Part shown: positions 7,720 through 15,367 of the stretch, piece by piece
Layout of the letters: each line of letters starts with the position of its first letter
How positions within the stretch are numbered: position 1 is the stretch's first letter
Origin: Gammaproteobacteria bacterium
GTDB taxonomy: Bacteria; Pseudomonadota; Gammaproteobacteria; Eutrophobiales; Eutrophobiaceae
DNA: 15,461 nucleotides
Assembly (NCBI GenBank): GCA_004356415.1
Contig: SMWN01000041.1
Coordinates: 1-15,461 of the forward strand
Reading direction: 5' to 3'
Notes under the pieces: model-generated
What the model was told of the DNA's origin: nothing
Databases searched by the model: none
What the model saw: only the letters and a program-made list of their open reading frames with translations
Translations under genes and position numbers: made by a program

Positions 7720-8705
7720 ATTTTCAAACCATATTTAGCCAATGAGGCTAAACAGAGGTGGAGATGTTTCTCTCCATGACCAGTATCCAGAGATACCTCT
7801 GGGATATTCAGGCCATACTGGAGAGATTGTGACTCGGCTTCAATTAACCAACAGCATAATTGTGAAAGTCGTGATTCGATATCAGGCAGATGAGAGACAT
7901 CATTCCATCTCAAGTGGAGTTTATCCGAACCAGAACCGATAAATCGTTTTACAAACAAACCTTTTTGTTGGGCGTAGACCTTCCAGGCAATATTCTTGAT
8001 TGAGTCCCCTGCCTGATAATTCCGGAAACCTGTAAAATCATCTGTCCCTGAATATTTTCCCTGAATACCCGTAGACTCAGTAAGGTCTACTGGTGGAAGA
8101 GATTTTTGACCTTCAGGTTTGGGGTATACAAGACAGGCCTGTTTCACATCTATAGTCGACCATGCCGTGAACAGGCCTAAAGGAAAAATTGTATACACTT
8201 TTATTCGGCCTGCTTTAAGTAGACCACGATGTAAGGATCTGACTGGTACTTCAATACGCTCTAGCTGATTTTGATCTATATTGCATGTTGTGATGTGTGA
8301 GTTAGTGGATGTTTGGTTTAGACGCCACTTTTTTTTAGATGACCTGATAAAAGTGATCGCAAAACGTATATGTCTATTCCGGTTGTCAAGTATGAGTGGA
8401 AATTTTGCAAGTTCACCTGAAAATACGGGCAAAGGTGGTGCTTCATTGATGACCATTCCAGCAAGATTTCTGTAAGTATGCAAAATTGTGACAAGTGAGA
8501 GTGAACCCAAAAGAAATGTAAGTATATATGCCATGCTGTTATTGTAATTGATAGCACCTATTAACATGGCAAATAACATCAACCCAAAAAGCAGGCCATG
8601 TCGGGTCGGCATAATGTAAATTCGCTGTTTTCTGGTATTTTTATTGTCTGCTGCTAATCGGCTGGCAGAAAAAGGGAATTGCTCAAGTACGATCGTTTCT
8701 GGCAT
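7716..8705 (-). CDS. DUF58 membrane-anchored protein with VWA-like fold
   Basis: This 329-aa protein belongs to the DUF58 family, always found beside MoxR ATPases. Two closely spaced hydrophobic helices (about 37-53 and 58-75) anchor it. The conserved DUF58 block is at 219-254, including SGTDDFTGFRNYQAGDSI, an invariant IAWK and the following GLFVKRF. DUF58 proteins are thought to bind metal through a von Willebrand A-like fold and to be remodelled by, or to guide, MoxR. The ATG at 8705 forms TGATG with the moxR stop (1-nt overlap) and the gene ends in a 4-nt overlap with the transglutaminase gene, so the three proteins are probably made together. The molecular function of the family remains unknown. 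Confidence 0.88.
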   Translation of the reverse strand: MPETIVLEQFPFSASRLAADNKNTRKQRIYIMPTRHGLLFGLMLFAMLIGAINYNNSMAYILTFLLGSLSLVTILHTYRNLAGMVINEAPPLPVFSGELAKFPLILDNRNRHIRFAITFIRSSKKKWRLNQTSTNSHITTCNIDQNQLERIEVPVRSLHRGLLKAGRIKVYTIFPLGLFTAWSTIDVKQACLVYPKPEGQKSLPPVDLTESTGIQGKYSGTDDFTGFRNYQAGDSIKNIAWKVYAQQKGLFVKRFIGSGSDKLHLRWNDVSHLPDIESRLSQLCCWLIEAESQSLQYGLNIPEVSLDTGHGEKHLHLCLASLAKYGLKI

Positions 8706-9658
8706 CAGGGGATTGGGACTTGTTTAATTAAATGAGCAGCGATGTTTTCCTGTGTTGTGTATCCATCATCCTGAACTTTGGTTAATCGGTGACTGATGAT
8801 ACTGGGCAACACCTGTTGAATATCTTCTGGCAAAACCTGCGGGTGACCCTGCATCAATGCCCATGTTCTGGCACACCGCAGTACAGACAGGCCGGCACGT
8901 GGGGAAAGACCGTTGACGTAATCTGCACTACGGCGGCTGTATTCCAGCAAATCCTGTAAATAATCAAGCAATGCATCTGAAACATGGATTGATTCGGCTT
9001 GTTTTTGCATCTCTATTAATCGCTCTGAATTGATAACTGGTGTAATGTTCTTGAGTAATTCACGACGATCACACCCTTTCAACAATTCTCTCTCCGCCAT
9101 GTTGTCTGGATAACCCAACTCGATACGCATGGTGAAGCGATCAAGTTGCGATTCCGGCAATGGAAATGTCCCCACCTGATTTGATGGATTTTGGGTCGCA
9201 ATAACAAAAAATGGTTTTGGCAAGGGACGTGTTTCCCCCTCCACGGTGATCTGGCTTTCTTCCATGGCTTCAAGCAGGGCACTTTGTGCCCTGGGTGTTG
9301 CGCGGTTAATTTCATCAGCAAGAATTAACTGACTAAACACCGGTCCTGGATGAAAACTAAAGCTGCTGGACTCACGGTTAAAGATCGAGACACCAAGAAT
9401 ATCTGCGGGGAGAAGATCGCTGGTGAATTGAATACGTTGGTAATCGAGCCCCAGGATATTGGCAAGCACATGAGTCAACGTGGTCTTTCCCATGCCGGGT
9501 AAATCTTCAATCAGCAAATGACCGCGAGCCAGCAGACAGGTCAGTGATAAGCGTATGGCCTTTTCTTTGCCAAGAATAACGTGACTAATCTCTTCAACAA
9601 TTTTATCCAGTTCACCCTTGGTACTGTTGGTTTGCATATCTATTTGTGCGGTATTCAT
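8705..9658 (-). CDS. moxR: MoxR-family AAA+ ATPase
   Basis: This 317-aa cytoplasmic AAA+ chaperone-like ATPase is of usual MoxR length. The motifs are complete: Walker A LPGMGKTT (53-60), Walker B LILADEINR (111-119), sensor 1 in ATQNP (154-158), the arginine-finger region PESQLDRF (168-175), and sensor 2 LSPRAGL (251-257). MoxR proteins are thought to help maturation or activation of protein complexes together with VWA/DUF58 partners, which fits the next gene. The ATG at 9658 is the first in the frame with family-like sequence after it. AAAGGA is about 15 nt upstream, rather far for a ribosome site. Met8 is an alternative start. It is the first gene of a three-gene leftward operon, and a symmetric sequence at 9692-9728 could control it. 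Confidence 0.92.
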   Translation of the reverse strand: MNTAQIDMQTNSTKGELDKIVEEISHVILGKEKAIRLSLTCLLARGHLLIEDLPGMGKTTLTHVLANILGLDYQRIQFTSDLLPADILGVSIFNRESSSFSFHPGPVFSQLILADEINRATPRAQSALLEAMEESQITVEGETRPLPKPFFVIATQNPSNQVGTFPLPESQLDRFTMRIELGYPDNMAERELLKGCDRRELLKNITPVINSERLIEMQKQAESIHVSDALLDYLQDLLEYSRRSADYVNGLSPRAGLSVLRCARTWALMQGHPQVLPEDIQQVLPSIISHRLTKVQDDGYTTQENIAAHLIKQVPIP

Positions 9659-9691
9659 GATTGCGTTAGTTTATCCTTTAATAGAATCTTT

Positions 9692-9728
9692 TGAACAGTA
9701 TATAAGAACAGGTTCATAATACTGTTCA
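9692..9728. promoter_or_regulatory. Operator-like inverted repeat upstream of moxR
   Basis: TGAACAGTAT (9692-9701) and ATACTGTTCA (9719-9728) are perfect complements 17 nt apart. Between them is a further dyad, GAACAGGTTC (9706-9715). The GAACAG unit therefore recurs three times in 37 nt. On the minus strand TATACT (9703-9698) could be the moxR -10 box, inside the dyad, although I see no matching -35. This is the layout of a repressor or activator site, but the regulator is unknown. Confidence 0.4.
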
Positions 9729-9793
9729 GATGATTTGAATATCAATCAATTCCTGAAGGATTGGGAGTTATTTTTTACCTGCCCTGATTTAAG

Positions 9794-10025
9794 TTTGGGC
9801 TTCTCCTGATGGAGAGTACCTTTTCTTTGCGCGGCCAAAGAAAAGGTACGAAAAGAAAGGCCGCCCCGATATCGTGTTCCCAAATAAAAACTTGGGGATA
9901 CCCTCACAGCTTCATGATTTTCTAAGGTCGCGCAAACAAGACTTCCTGTCTTGGTTTCGCTTATTTGAACGTCCTGTTCATATAACCTTAAAATCATGCA
10001 CCTGTTTGGCACGATATAAGGGGGG
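9794..10025 (+). repeat. Structured dispersed repeat, copy B
   Basis: It has the same order of stems as copy A. They are TCTCC/GGAGA (9802-9815), the perfect 13-bp stem GTACCTTTTCTTT / AAAGAAAAGGTAC (9816-9828 with 9837-9849), CAAGAC-TTCCT-GTCTTG (9937-9953) and TGAAC-GTCCT-GTTCA (9966-9980). An outer stem joins CATGATTTT..AAGGT (about 9913-9927) to ACCTTAAAATCATG (9985-9998). A 27-nt block at 9879-9905 is identical, in inverted orientation, to 11272-11298 in copy C. It lies between moxR and the attC-bearing cassette and encodes nothing recognisable. Confidence 0.8.
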
Positions 10026-10043
10026 TATTGATTCCTTCGTTGA

Positions 10044-10115
10044 TCTTAACGACCAAGCTCAGCGGTGCAAACGAAGCGTAGCGAAGAGAGCATCCGCTGG
10101 AGCGCTCTGTTAGGC
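10044..10115 (-). other. attC: Integron attC recombination site
   Basis: Read on the minus strand from 10115 to 10044, the parts are as follows. R'' GCCTAAC (10115-10109) fits the RYYYAAC consensus, then a 6-nt spacer. L'' CTCCAGCGGATGC (10102-10090) is followed by a 21-nt variable loop. L' GCACCGCTGAG (10068-10058) precedes a 7-nt spacer and R' GTTAAGA (10050-10044), six of seven to GTTRRRY. L'' and L' pair except for two extra bases in L'', and the spacers do not pair. These are the bulged stem, unpaired central spacer and terminal loop expected of a folded attC. It begins 3 nt after the stop codon of the barrel-like gene, the usual place in a gene cassette. No integrase gene or second attC is visible. 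Confidence 0.8.
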
Positions 10116-11001
10116 ATTTTAATTAAATATTCCTCCCCAGTCTTTGTGAGTACCAATCTGTAAAAGATATACTCGATCATTCTCTTTATCTGAACTAACA
10201 GGTATTTCGACACCAAAACGTATAGACCAGTCTGATTTAGGGTGCCATAAATGCAACCCAGGAATTACTGTTACAACATTGGTGCCTTTTTCAGCACCAC
10301 TGAGAATATTTTCGGATACAAGCTCAAATGATACGGAAGGCACAAAATTTTGCTGAGGTTTGGGAGAGGCCAAATCTGTTGTTCCATCAATAAATGAATA
10401 AGAGACAGCCGTTGCTAACTCAAATTCTGTTTCATTCTCTCCTGAAACGACAGTGCCCAATTCAAGGTTTAAGCCCCAATACCAGTTTTTGTAGGCCTTA
10501 TCAAGAAACAGCGCAGCTTCAATCGCTGTGTTCTCACCACCCAATCCTTTTGATTTATTGCCCGTTGGCAAACTCATACCGAATATCCCTGTCAGAATAG
10601 TTTCCGGTTCGTTTATAAAGGCATATTTAATTAGTTGAATATCAATATCACCGATGTCTGCCCCACTTCTTCCAGTATTTGAATAGGGTATGAATATTTC
10701 TGAGCCCCAACGAAAATTATCATCCCAATTTATAGCAAGCTCTAATGAGTGACTATAGGTATTATTACCATCAATATTGCCGACATCATCTATGAATGAA
10801 AAATTAATCCTTTGCTCATCTTCAATATGTGCATGATGCACACGAAGAGGATCAATGATGGCTCCTGAAAAGTTTGCGCCTTCCTCATGAGAAAAACTAT
10901 TAATCGAAAAAAACACCAATATTATTGTTATAAACTTTCTTGTTGTGCTGAACAGTTGTATCTCCTAACGATTATTTCAAAGTACCTAATCAGACGCCTA
11001 A
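10050..11001 (-). mobile_element. Single integron gene cassette, probably inserted at a secondary site
   Basis: The cassette is bounded on the left by the G of attC R' (10050) and on the right by TTAGGC, part of GTTAGGC on the minus strand (11002-10996). It carries one gene in the normal cassette orientation with attC at its 3' end. The free circle would have R' GTTAGGC, exactly complementary to R'' GCCTAAC. The present R' (GTTAAGA) is then explained by its last six bases belonging to the target. No second attC stem is seen beyond 11002. The length is 952 nt. The edges are deduced from the core sites, not observed by comparison with an empty site. Confidence 0.65.
10119..10955 (-). CDS. Cassette-borne outer-membrane beta-barrel-like protein (transporter / Phenol_MetA_deg-like)
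   Basis: I extend the frame to a CTG at 10955, giving 278 aa. AGGAG (10966-10962) lies 6 nt before that CTG, an in-frame TAG lies just above it, and the added residues complete a secretion signal: a basic start MFSTTRK, a hydrophobic core FITIILVFFSI, and a likely cut near SFS/HEEG (20-23). A TTG at 10919 would remove the basic end and lacks such a site. The mature part has alternating aromatic and hydrophobic strands. GDIDIQLIKYAFI (102-114) and GIFGMSLPTGNKSKGLGG (123-140) recall the outer-membrane family annotated as MetA-pathway phenol degradation or simply transporter. A His-rich stretch VHHAHIEDEQR (39-49) might bind metal, which is conjecture. The sequence ends GGIFN with a penultimate Phe, compatible with a barrel end. 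attC begins 3 nt after the stop. The substrate is unknown. Confidence 0.7.
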   Translation of the reverse strand: MFSTTRKFITIILVFFSINSFSHEEGANFSGAIIDPLRVHHAHIEDEQRINFSFIDDVGNIDGNNTYSHSLELAINWDDNFRWGSEIFIPYSNTGRSGADIGDIDIQLIKYAFINEPETILTGIFGMSLPTGNKSKGLGGENTAIEAALFLDKAYKNWYWGLNLELGTVVSGENETEFELATAVSYSFIDGTTDLASPKPQQNFVPSVSFELVSENILSGAEKGTNVVTVIPGLHLWHPKSDWSIRFGVEIPVSSDKENDRVYLLQIGTHKDWGGIFN

Positions 11002-11151
11002 CTACATTTTAAGGGACAGTTTGTCCGCTAAGGTATTATGGGTGTTTTGTATTGAAATCATTAAAACTCTCCATGTTTCAAAATGATAGGTGTGTATTCG
11101 ATTATAGTGGTTCTATATCCAAAGTGTCCACTTTCGATGTGTGTTTTTAAA
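11002..11151. other. Intergenic spacer between cassette and repeat C
   Basis: No gene is evident. Two short dyads are present: GGACA-GTT-TGTCC (11014-11026) and AAAGTG-TC-CACTTT (11121-11134). Neither has a U-tract, and neither has the parts of an attC or attI site beside the GTTAGGC at 11002-10996. It may be the original intergenic DNA into which the cassette inserted. Confidence 0.4.
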
Positions 11152-11380
11152 CCCCTTCATATCGTGCCGAGGAAGGAAGTAGTGATAGGGATATCTGCAC
11201 AGGACGTGTAGATAAGCGGCTTCATAACAGGATGTTATGTAGGCGCGTACCTGTAAGCACTGCTGACTGACGAGGGTATCCCCAAGTTTTTATTTGGGGA
11301 CGTGATATTGGGGCACCCTCTTTCTTGGTTACTTCTTGTGGGATGAGCAACAAGAAGTAACTCGCCATAGAGGCGAAAAC
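11152..11380 (-). repeat. Structured dispersed repeat, copy C (inverted)
   Basis: Read on the minus strand it follows copies A and B stem for stem. They are CGCC/GGCG (around 11375-11363), GTTACTTCTTGT / ACAAGAAGTAAC (11361-11350 with 11339-11328), CATAAC-ATCCT-GTTATG (11239-11223) and ATCTACAC-GTCCT-GTGCAGAT (11213-11193, one A.C mismatch). The end tatccctatcacta..ccttcctcggc is nearly the same as in copy A. The 27-nt block 11272-11298 is identical to copy B. It lies downstream of pmbA, so its first hairpins could also stop pmbA transcription. Confidence 0.8.
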
Positions 11381-11458
11381 AAATATTTAAAAATTACTGG
11401 ATGCGAATAGGCAGTGAGGTTGCCGTACAGGGCAAAACCAACTCTAAAAAAACACCAA

Positions 11459-12796
11459 CTACTCCCCAGCGATCATCATATTCTCAATCAAAACAGAACC
11501 AGTAAGGATATTCCCGCGAGGATCAACATCGTTGCCGATGTGAACTATTTGTTTGTACATTTCAGCGAGATTACCAGCGACAGTGATTTCTTCGACCGGA
11601 TATTGAAGTTCACCATTCTCAACCCAAAAACCAGATGCGCCACGTGAGTAATCTCCGGTAATTTGATTGACGCCGAAGCCAATCATATCGGTGATGAATA
11701 AACCGGTATCCATCTGTTTAATCAGCTCGTCCAGATCGTGTTCACCGGTATCAATAGTAAGATTATGTACGCCACCTGCGTTGGCAGTTGGTTGCAGACC
11801 AAGTTTTCGCGCGGAATAACTGCTTAATACATAACCCTGCAAGATCCCATTTACTACCAGATCACGGTTTCTTGTGGCAAGACCTTCATTGTCAAAGGGT
11901 GCGCTGCCGAGTGCGCCTTGCAGATGAGGTTGTTCATGGATATGAATATGGTCGGCAAATATCTGTTCATCTATTTTATCCAGCAGGAAGCTGGCCTTGC
12001 GATAAAGACTGCCACCGGAGATAGCAGTCACAAATGCAGAAAACAAACCTGAGGCAACAGGGGCTTCAAAGATCACGGGGCACTGTCTGGTGGATAATTT
12101 TTTTGCATCCAGGCGTTGCGTTGTTCTCTTCGCAGCTTCTCTGGCGATAACATGAATACTTTGCAGGTTATCTTTATTGCGGGCCTTACTATACCAACCA
12201 TCTCGCTGCATTCCGTGACTGGTTTCTGCAATGACTGTGCATTCAATGGTGTGACTTGACCAGTGCCAGCCGTTAACAAAGCCATGTGAATTTCCATAAA
12301 AATGATTCCCAGCATAGGTGCTGACAGAAGTGCCATCAGAATTATTGATACGTTCATCTTCACTTCTGGCGATTGATTCACATTCAACGGCCAGCTGAAT
12401 GGCATCCTCTGGAGAAATCTCCCAGGGATGGTACAGATCCAGATCAGGTGTTTCTGTTGCCATGAGTTCAGCATCTGGGAGACCGGCAAACTCGTCCTCA
12501 CTGGTAAACCTGGCAATATTACAGGCCGCTGTAACCGTTTCTTTGATTGCATCCTCAGCAAAATCAGAGCTGTTGGCACTGCCTTTTTTGTTGCCGATAA
12601 AGACCGTGACGCCGAGACCTTTGTCTCGTTCATGTTCTATCTTTTCTACTTCACCCAGCCGTGCTGTGACAGTTAGCCCGGCACCGGTACCAATGTCTGC
12701 TTCTGCCGTCGTGGCTCCCTGTTTTTTGGCCTCTTCGAGAATGTTCAGGATGATTTCTGTGAGTTCTTTACTTTCCTGTTGTGTACGACAACTCAT
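11459..12796 (-). CDS. pmbA: PmbA/TldE, regulatory partner of the TldD metalloprotease
   Basis: This 445-aa protein matches the length of E. coli PmbA (450 aa). TldD and PmbA (TldE) form a cytoplasmic heterodimeric protease complex that matures modified peptides such as microcin B17 and degrades unfolded peptides and CcdA. TldD supplies the zinc site and PmbA has none. Family blocks visible here are ISGGSLYRKASFLLDKI (259-275), SAPFDNEGLATR (298-309), LSSYSARKLGLQPTANAGG (324-342) and RGASGFWVENGELQYPVEE (385-403), with the typical end GNILTGSVLIENMMIAGE (428-445). The ATG at 12796 has only AGGG about 13 nt upstream. It is divergent from uvrD across 92 nt. No tldD is in the window. Confidence 0.95.
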   Translation of the reverse strand: MSCRTQQESKELTEIILNILEEAKKQGATTAEADIGTGAGLTVTARLGEVEKIEHERDKGLGVTVFIGNKKGSANSSDFAEDAIKETVTAACNIARFTSEDEFAGLPDAELMATETPDLDLYHPWEISPEDAIQLAVECESIARSEDERINNSDGTSVSTYAGNHFYGNSHGFVNGWHWSSHTIECTVIAETSHGMQRDGWYSKARNKDNLQSIHVIAREAAKRTTQRLDAKKLSTRQCPVIFEAPVASGLFSAFVTAISGGSLYRKASFLLDKIDEQIFADHIHIHEQPHLQGALGSAPFDNEGLATRNRDLVVNGILQGYVLSSYSARKLGLQPTANAGGVHNLTIDTGEHDLDELIKQMDTGLFITDMIGFGVNQITGDYSRGASGFWVENGELQYPVEEITVAGNLAEMYKQIVHIGNDVDPRGNILTGSVLIENMMIAGE

Positions 12797-12888
12797 TAGT
12801 GTATTTACCCTATGTATTTAACGCGGTTGAAAAATAAAGGCGAATATTAACATCCATAAAGGCTGAAGGTTTGTTAAAATCTCCCGCC

Positions 12889-15066
12889 ATGGATGTTTCT
12901 CTGGTTTTAGATGACCTGAATGAATCTCAGCGTGAAGCCGTTGCTGCGCCTTCCGGAAATATTATGATCCTGGCAGGTGCCGGCAGCGGGAAAACGCGTG
13001 TACTGGTGCACCGTATCGCCTGGTATATACAAACTGGCCAGTCCAGTCCTTTTGGCATCATGGCAGTGACCTTCACCAACAAAGCCGCAGCTGAAATGCG
13101 TTCGCGTATTGAAACATTATTAGATGCCCCTGCGGGGGGCATGTGGGTAGGGACGTTTCATGGGCTGACCCATCGCATTCTTCGAGCGCATTGGCAAGAA
13201 GCCGGCCTGCCTCAGAGTTTCATCATACTGGACAGTGATGATCAGTACCGCACCATTCGTCGTGTACTTCGCGCCATGGAAATAGACGAGTCGAGTTTCC
13301 CCCCTAGAGAAGTGCAATGGTTTATCAATGCACGTAAGGATGAAGGATTAAGACCACAACATATTGATGATCATGGAGATCATACCCTGTACCAGATGGT
13401 CCGTATCTATCAGGCTTATGAAGATGTCTGTAACCGGTCCGGTGTCGTGGATTTTGCTGAACTGTTATTACGCGCGCATGAGCTATTTCGTGATCAGAAA
13501 AATATTCTGGAACAATATCGTCAGCGTTTCAGATATGTATTGGTCGATGAGTTTCAAGATACCAATTCCCTCCAATACGCCTGGTTGAGATTGCTGATCG
13601 GAGATAAAGGTTGTCTGTTTGCGGTCGGTGATGACGATCAATCGATCTATAGTTGGCGAGGTGCGCGTGTCGAGAACATGCAACAATTTAAAAAGGATTT
13701 TTCGAATCCCCTGTTGATCAAGCTCGAACAAAATTATCGTTCAACCGCAAATATATTGAATGCGGCCAATGCACTGATCACCAATAATAATTCACGCATG
13801 GACAAGCGATTGTGGACGGAGGGGAAGAGTGGCGAGAAGATCTCTTTATACAACGGTTATAACGAACATGATGAAGCCCGCTATGTGGTTGAACAGATCT
13901 CGGACTGGCAGTGCAAAACAGGCCACTACAAAGACAGTGCCGTTTTATATCGTGTCAGTGCCCAGTCTCGTGTTATTGAAGAAGGACTGATGCGTGCCAG
14001 CATTCCATATCGTGTTTACGGAGGCATGCGTTTCTATGAACGCGCTGAAATAAAAGATGCCCTGGCTTATGTTCGGCTGTCAACGTTCCAGGATGACGAT
14101 GTCTCATTTGAACGTATTATTAATACCCCCACCCGAGGCATAGGCCAGCGTACCGTCGAAGAACTAAGAAGTGTTTCCCGTCAGGAAAAGTGTTCACTGT
14201 GGCAAGCAGCGCAAAATATTTTGCGAGATAAATCATTAAGTGCACGTGCCTTGAATGCGTTAATAGGCTTTGTTCAGTTGATTACACACATGGGCGGTAA
14301 CAAAGGACTGCCTCTGGATGAAGCAGTTGATAATGTGATTAAAGTCAGTGGCCTGATTGAATATTATCGAAAAGAAAAAGGTGAGCGCGGTTTGGCTCGC
14401 ATCGAAAACATGGAAGAGCTCGTCAGCGCCGCGGGCGAATTTAATGCGGAAGATGAGGAGCTGGAAGGCATGGAGCCCTTGCAGGCATTTCTTGCACACG
14501 CTGCGTTGGAGTCAGGTGAAACTCAGGCAGATGCCCACTCTGATTGCGTAAATTTAATGACCTTGCATTCTGCCAAGGGTCTGGAATTTCCTAATGTCTA
14601 TCTGGTCGGCATGGAGGAAGGTCTGTTTCCACATCAACGTAGCAGTGAAGATTTGACACAGTTAGAAGAGGAAAGACGTCTCTGTTATGTTGGGATCACC
14701 CGTGCAGAAAAGGCACTGACCATGACTTATACGCAGCACCGGCGTTTGCATGGACAGGATTATTATCCGCAACCCTCACGTTTTATTAACGAGATACCTG
14801 CGGAATTAATCAACGAAGTGCGCATGGGAGGATCAATTGTCGAACCAATGTTTGTCAGGACAAGACAAGGTGGTTCTGTCTCTGAAGGGGATGGTGCAGA
14901 CAAGGGGGCTTATACATTAGGGCAGCGGGTATCTCATGCAAAATTTGGCAACGGTGTCATCCTGAACCTCGAGGGTTCAGGGGGCAATACGCGAGTTCAG
15001 GTCAACTTCGAACAAGCTGGGAGTAAATGGTTGGTTGCAGAATACGCTAATCTGGAAACTGCTTAA
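12889..15066 (+). CDS. uvrD: DNA helicase II, UvrD
   Basis: This is a superfamily 1A 3'-5' helicase of 725 aa (720 in E. coli). It removes the cut oligonucleotide in nucleotide excision repair, unwinds in mismatch repair and displaces RecA. I choose ATG 12889 over TTG 12871 because MDVSLVLDDLNESQREAVAA then lines up with the known UvrD N-terminus. Motifs in order: Walker A GAGSGKT (30-36), Ia TFTNKAA (61-67), II VDEFQDT (219-225), III DDDQSIYSWRGA (248-259), IV EQNYRST (280-286), V LMTLHSAKGLEF (556-567), VI EERRLCYVGITRAE (594-607). The C-terminal Tudor-like domain (about 677-723, GQRVSHAKFGNGVIL) that contacts RNA polymerase is present. I see no convincing LexA box upstream. TTAAAAT lies only about 10 nt before the ATG and could be part of a promoter with a very short leader. 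Confidence 0.97.
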   Translation: MDVSLVLDDLNESQREAVAAPSGNIMILAGAGSGKTRVLVHRIAWYIQTGQSSPFGIMAVTFTNKAAAEMRSRIETLLDAPAGGMWVGTFHGLTHRILRAHWQEAGLPQSFIILDSDDQYRTIRRVLRAMEIDESSFPPREVQWFINARKDEGLRPQHIDDHGDHTLYQMVRIYQAYEDVCNRSGVVDFAELLLRAHELFRDQKNILEQYRQRFRYVLVDEFQDTNSLQYAWLRLLIGDKGCLFAVGDDDQSIYSWRGARVENMQQFKKDFSNPLLIKLEQNYRSTANILNAANALITNNNSRMDKRLWTEGKSGEKISLYNGYNEHDEARYVVEQISDWQCKTGHYKDSAVLYRVSAQSRVIEEGLMRASIPYRVYGGMRFYERAEIKDALAYVRLSTFQDDDVSFERIINTPTRGIGQRTVEELRSVSRQEKCSLWQAAQNILRDKSLSARALNALIGFVQLITHMGGNKGLPLDEAVDNVIKVSGLIEYYRKEKGERGLARIENMEELVSAAGEFNAEDEELEGMEPLQAFLAHAALESGETQADAHSDCVNLMTLHSAKGLEFPNVYLVGMEEGLFPHQRSSEDLTQLEEERRLCYVGITRAEKALTMTYTQHRRLHGQDYYPQPSRFINEIPAELINEVRMGGSIVEPMFVRTRQGGSVSEGDGADKGAYTLGQRVSHAKFGNGVILNLEGSGGNTRVQVNFEQAGSKWLVAEYANLETA

Positions 15067-15082
15067 TCAAGACAGTTTATAT

Positions 15083-15342
15083 ACCCAGACTACTAGGAAA
15101 TACAGGCTTCAGAGTTCAGATAGAAAGTCGGAGCAAGGCGCAACTCGCAGTGAATGACTGGTCCTTCATAAGAGTTGTAACGCGGCACTGGCTTTCTACC
15201 TGAGTTCCCACAGGGCAAGACGATAAGCACCCATCGTCTTCGTTATAAAACCTTGGACTAGAACGACTAGTCCTTCGGCTCTATGCCTTGAATATGGCTA
15301 CTTCTCGTCTTGCTGAAACCTGCATTTCCTAGTAGTTTGGTT
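15083..15342. repeat. MITE-like element with long imperfect terminal inverted repeats
   Basis: The two ends, 15083-15112 and 15313-15342, are inverted copies matching at about 26 of 30 positions; the core CTACTAGGAAAT is perfect. Inside are further dyads: TCAGATAGAAAG / CTTTCTACCTGA (15116-15127 with 15192-15203, one mismatch), AAGACGAT / ATCGTCTT (15217-15240) and GGACTAG / CTAGTCC (15255-15273). It has no protein-coding capacity. Ends of this kind with nested stems suggest a small non-autonomous transposable element or a large structured repeat. No clear target duplication is seen outside the ends. It begins 16 nt after the uvrD stop and might also affect the end of the uvrD transcript. Confidence 0.65.
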
Positions 15343-15367
15343 ATGGAACTATCAATACGAATAAAAG

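Noticed and set aside
9874..10113. Rightward open frame of 79 codons across repeat B and attC
   Set aside because: It runs through hairpins and the recombination site and shows no family-like protein sequence; it is a chance frame in a structured repeat.
11924..11938. HEQPH in PmbA, matching the HExxH zinc-protease pattern
   Set aside because: The TldD zinc site is HExxxH in a different context. This segment corresponds to a non-catalytic PmbA stretch that is similar (EEHPHL) in E. coli as I recall it, so it is a chance match.
12399..12821. 140-codon frame opposite pmbA
   Set aside because: It is a complement-strand shadow of pmbA with Ser/Val-rich low-complexity content and no recognisable domain.
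12797..12888. Possible LexA box upstream of uvrD
   Set aside because: I looked for CTGT-N8-ACAG because E. coli uvrD is SOS-controlled; no acceptable match is visible in the 92-nt divergent region.
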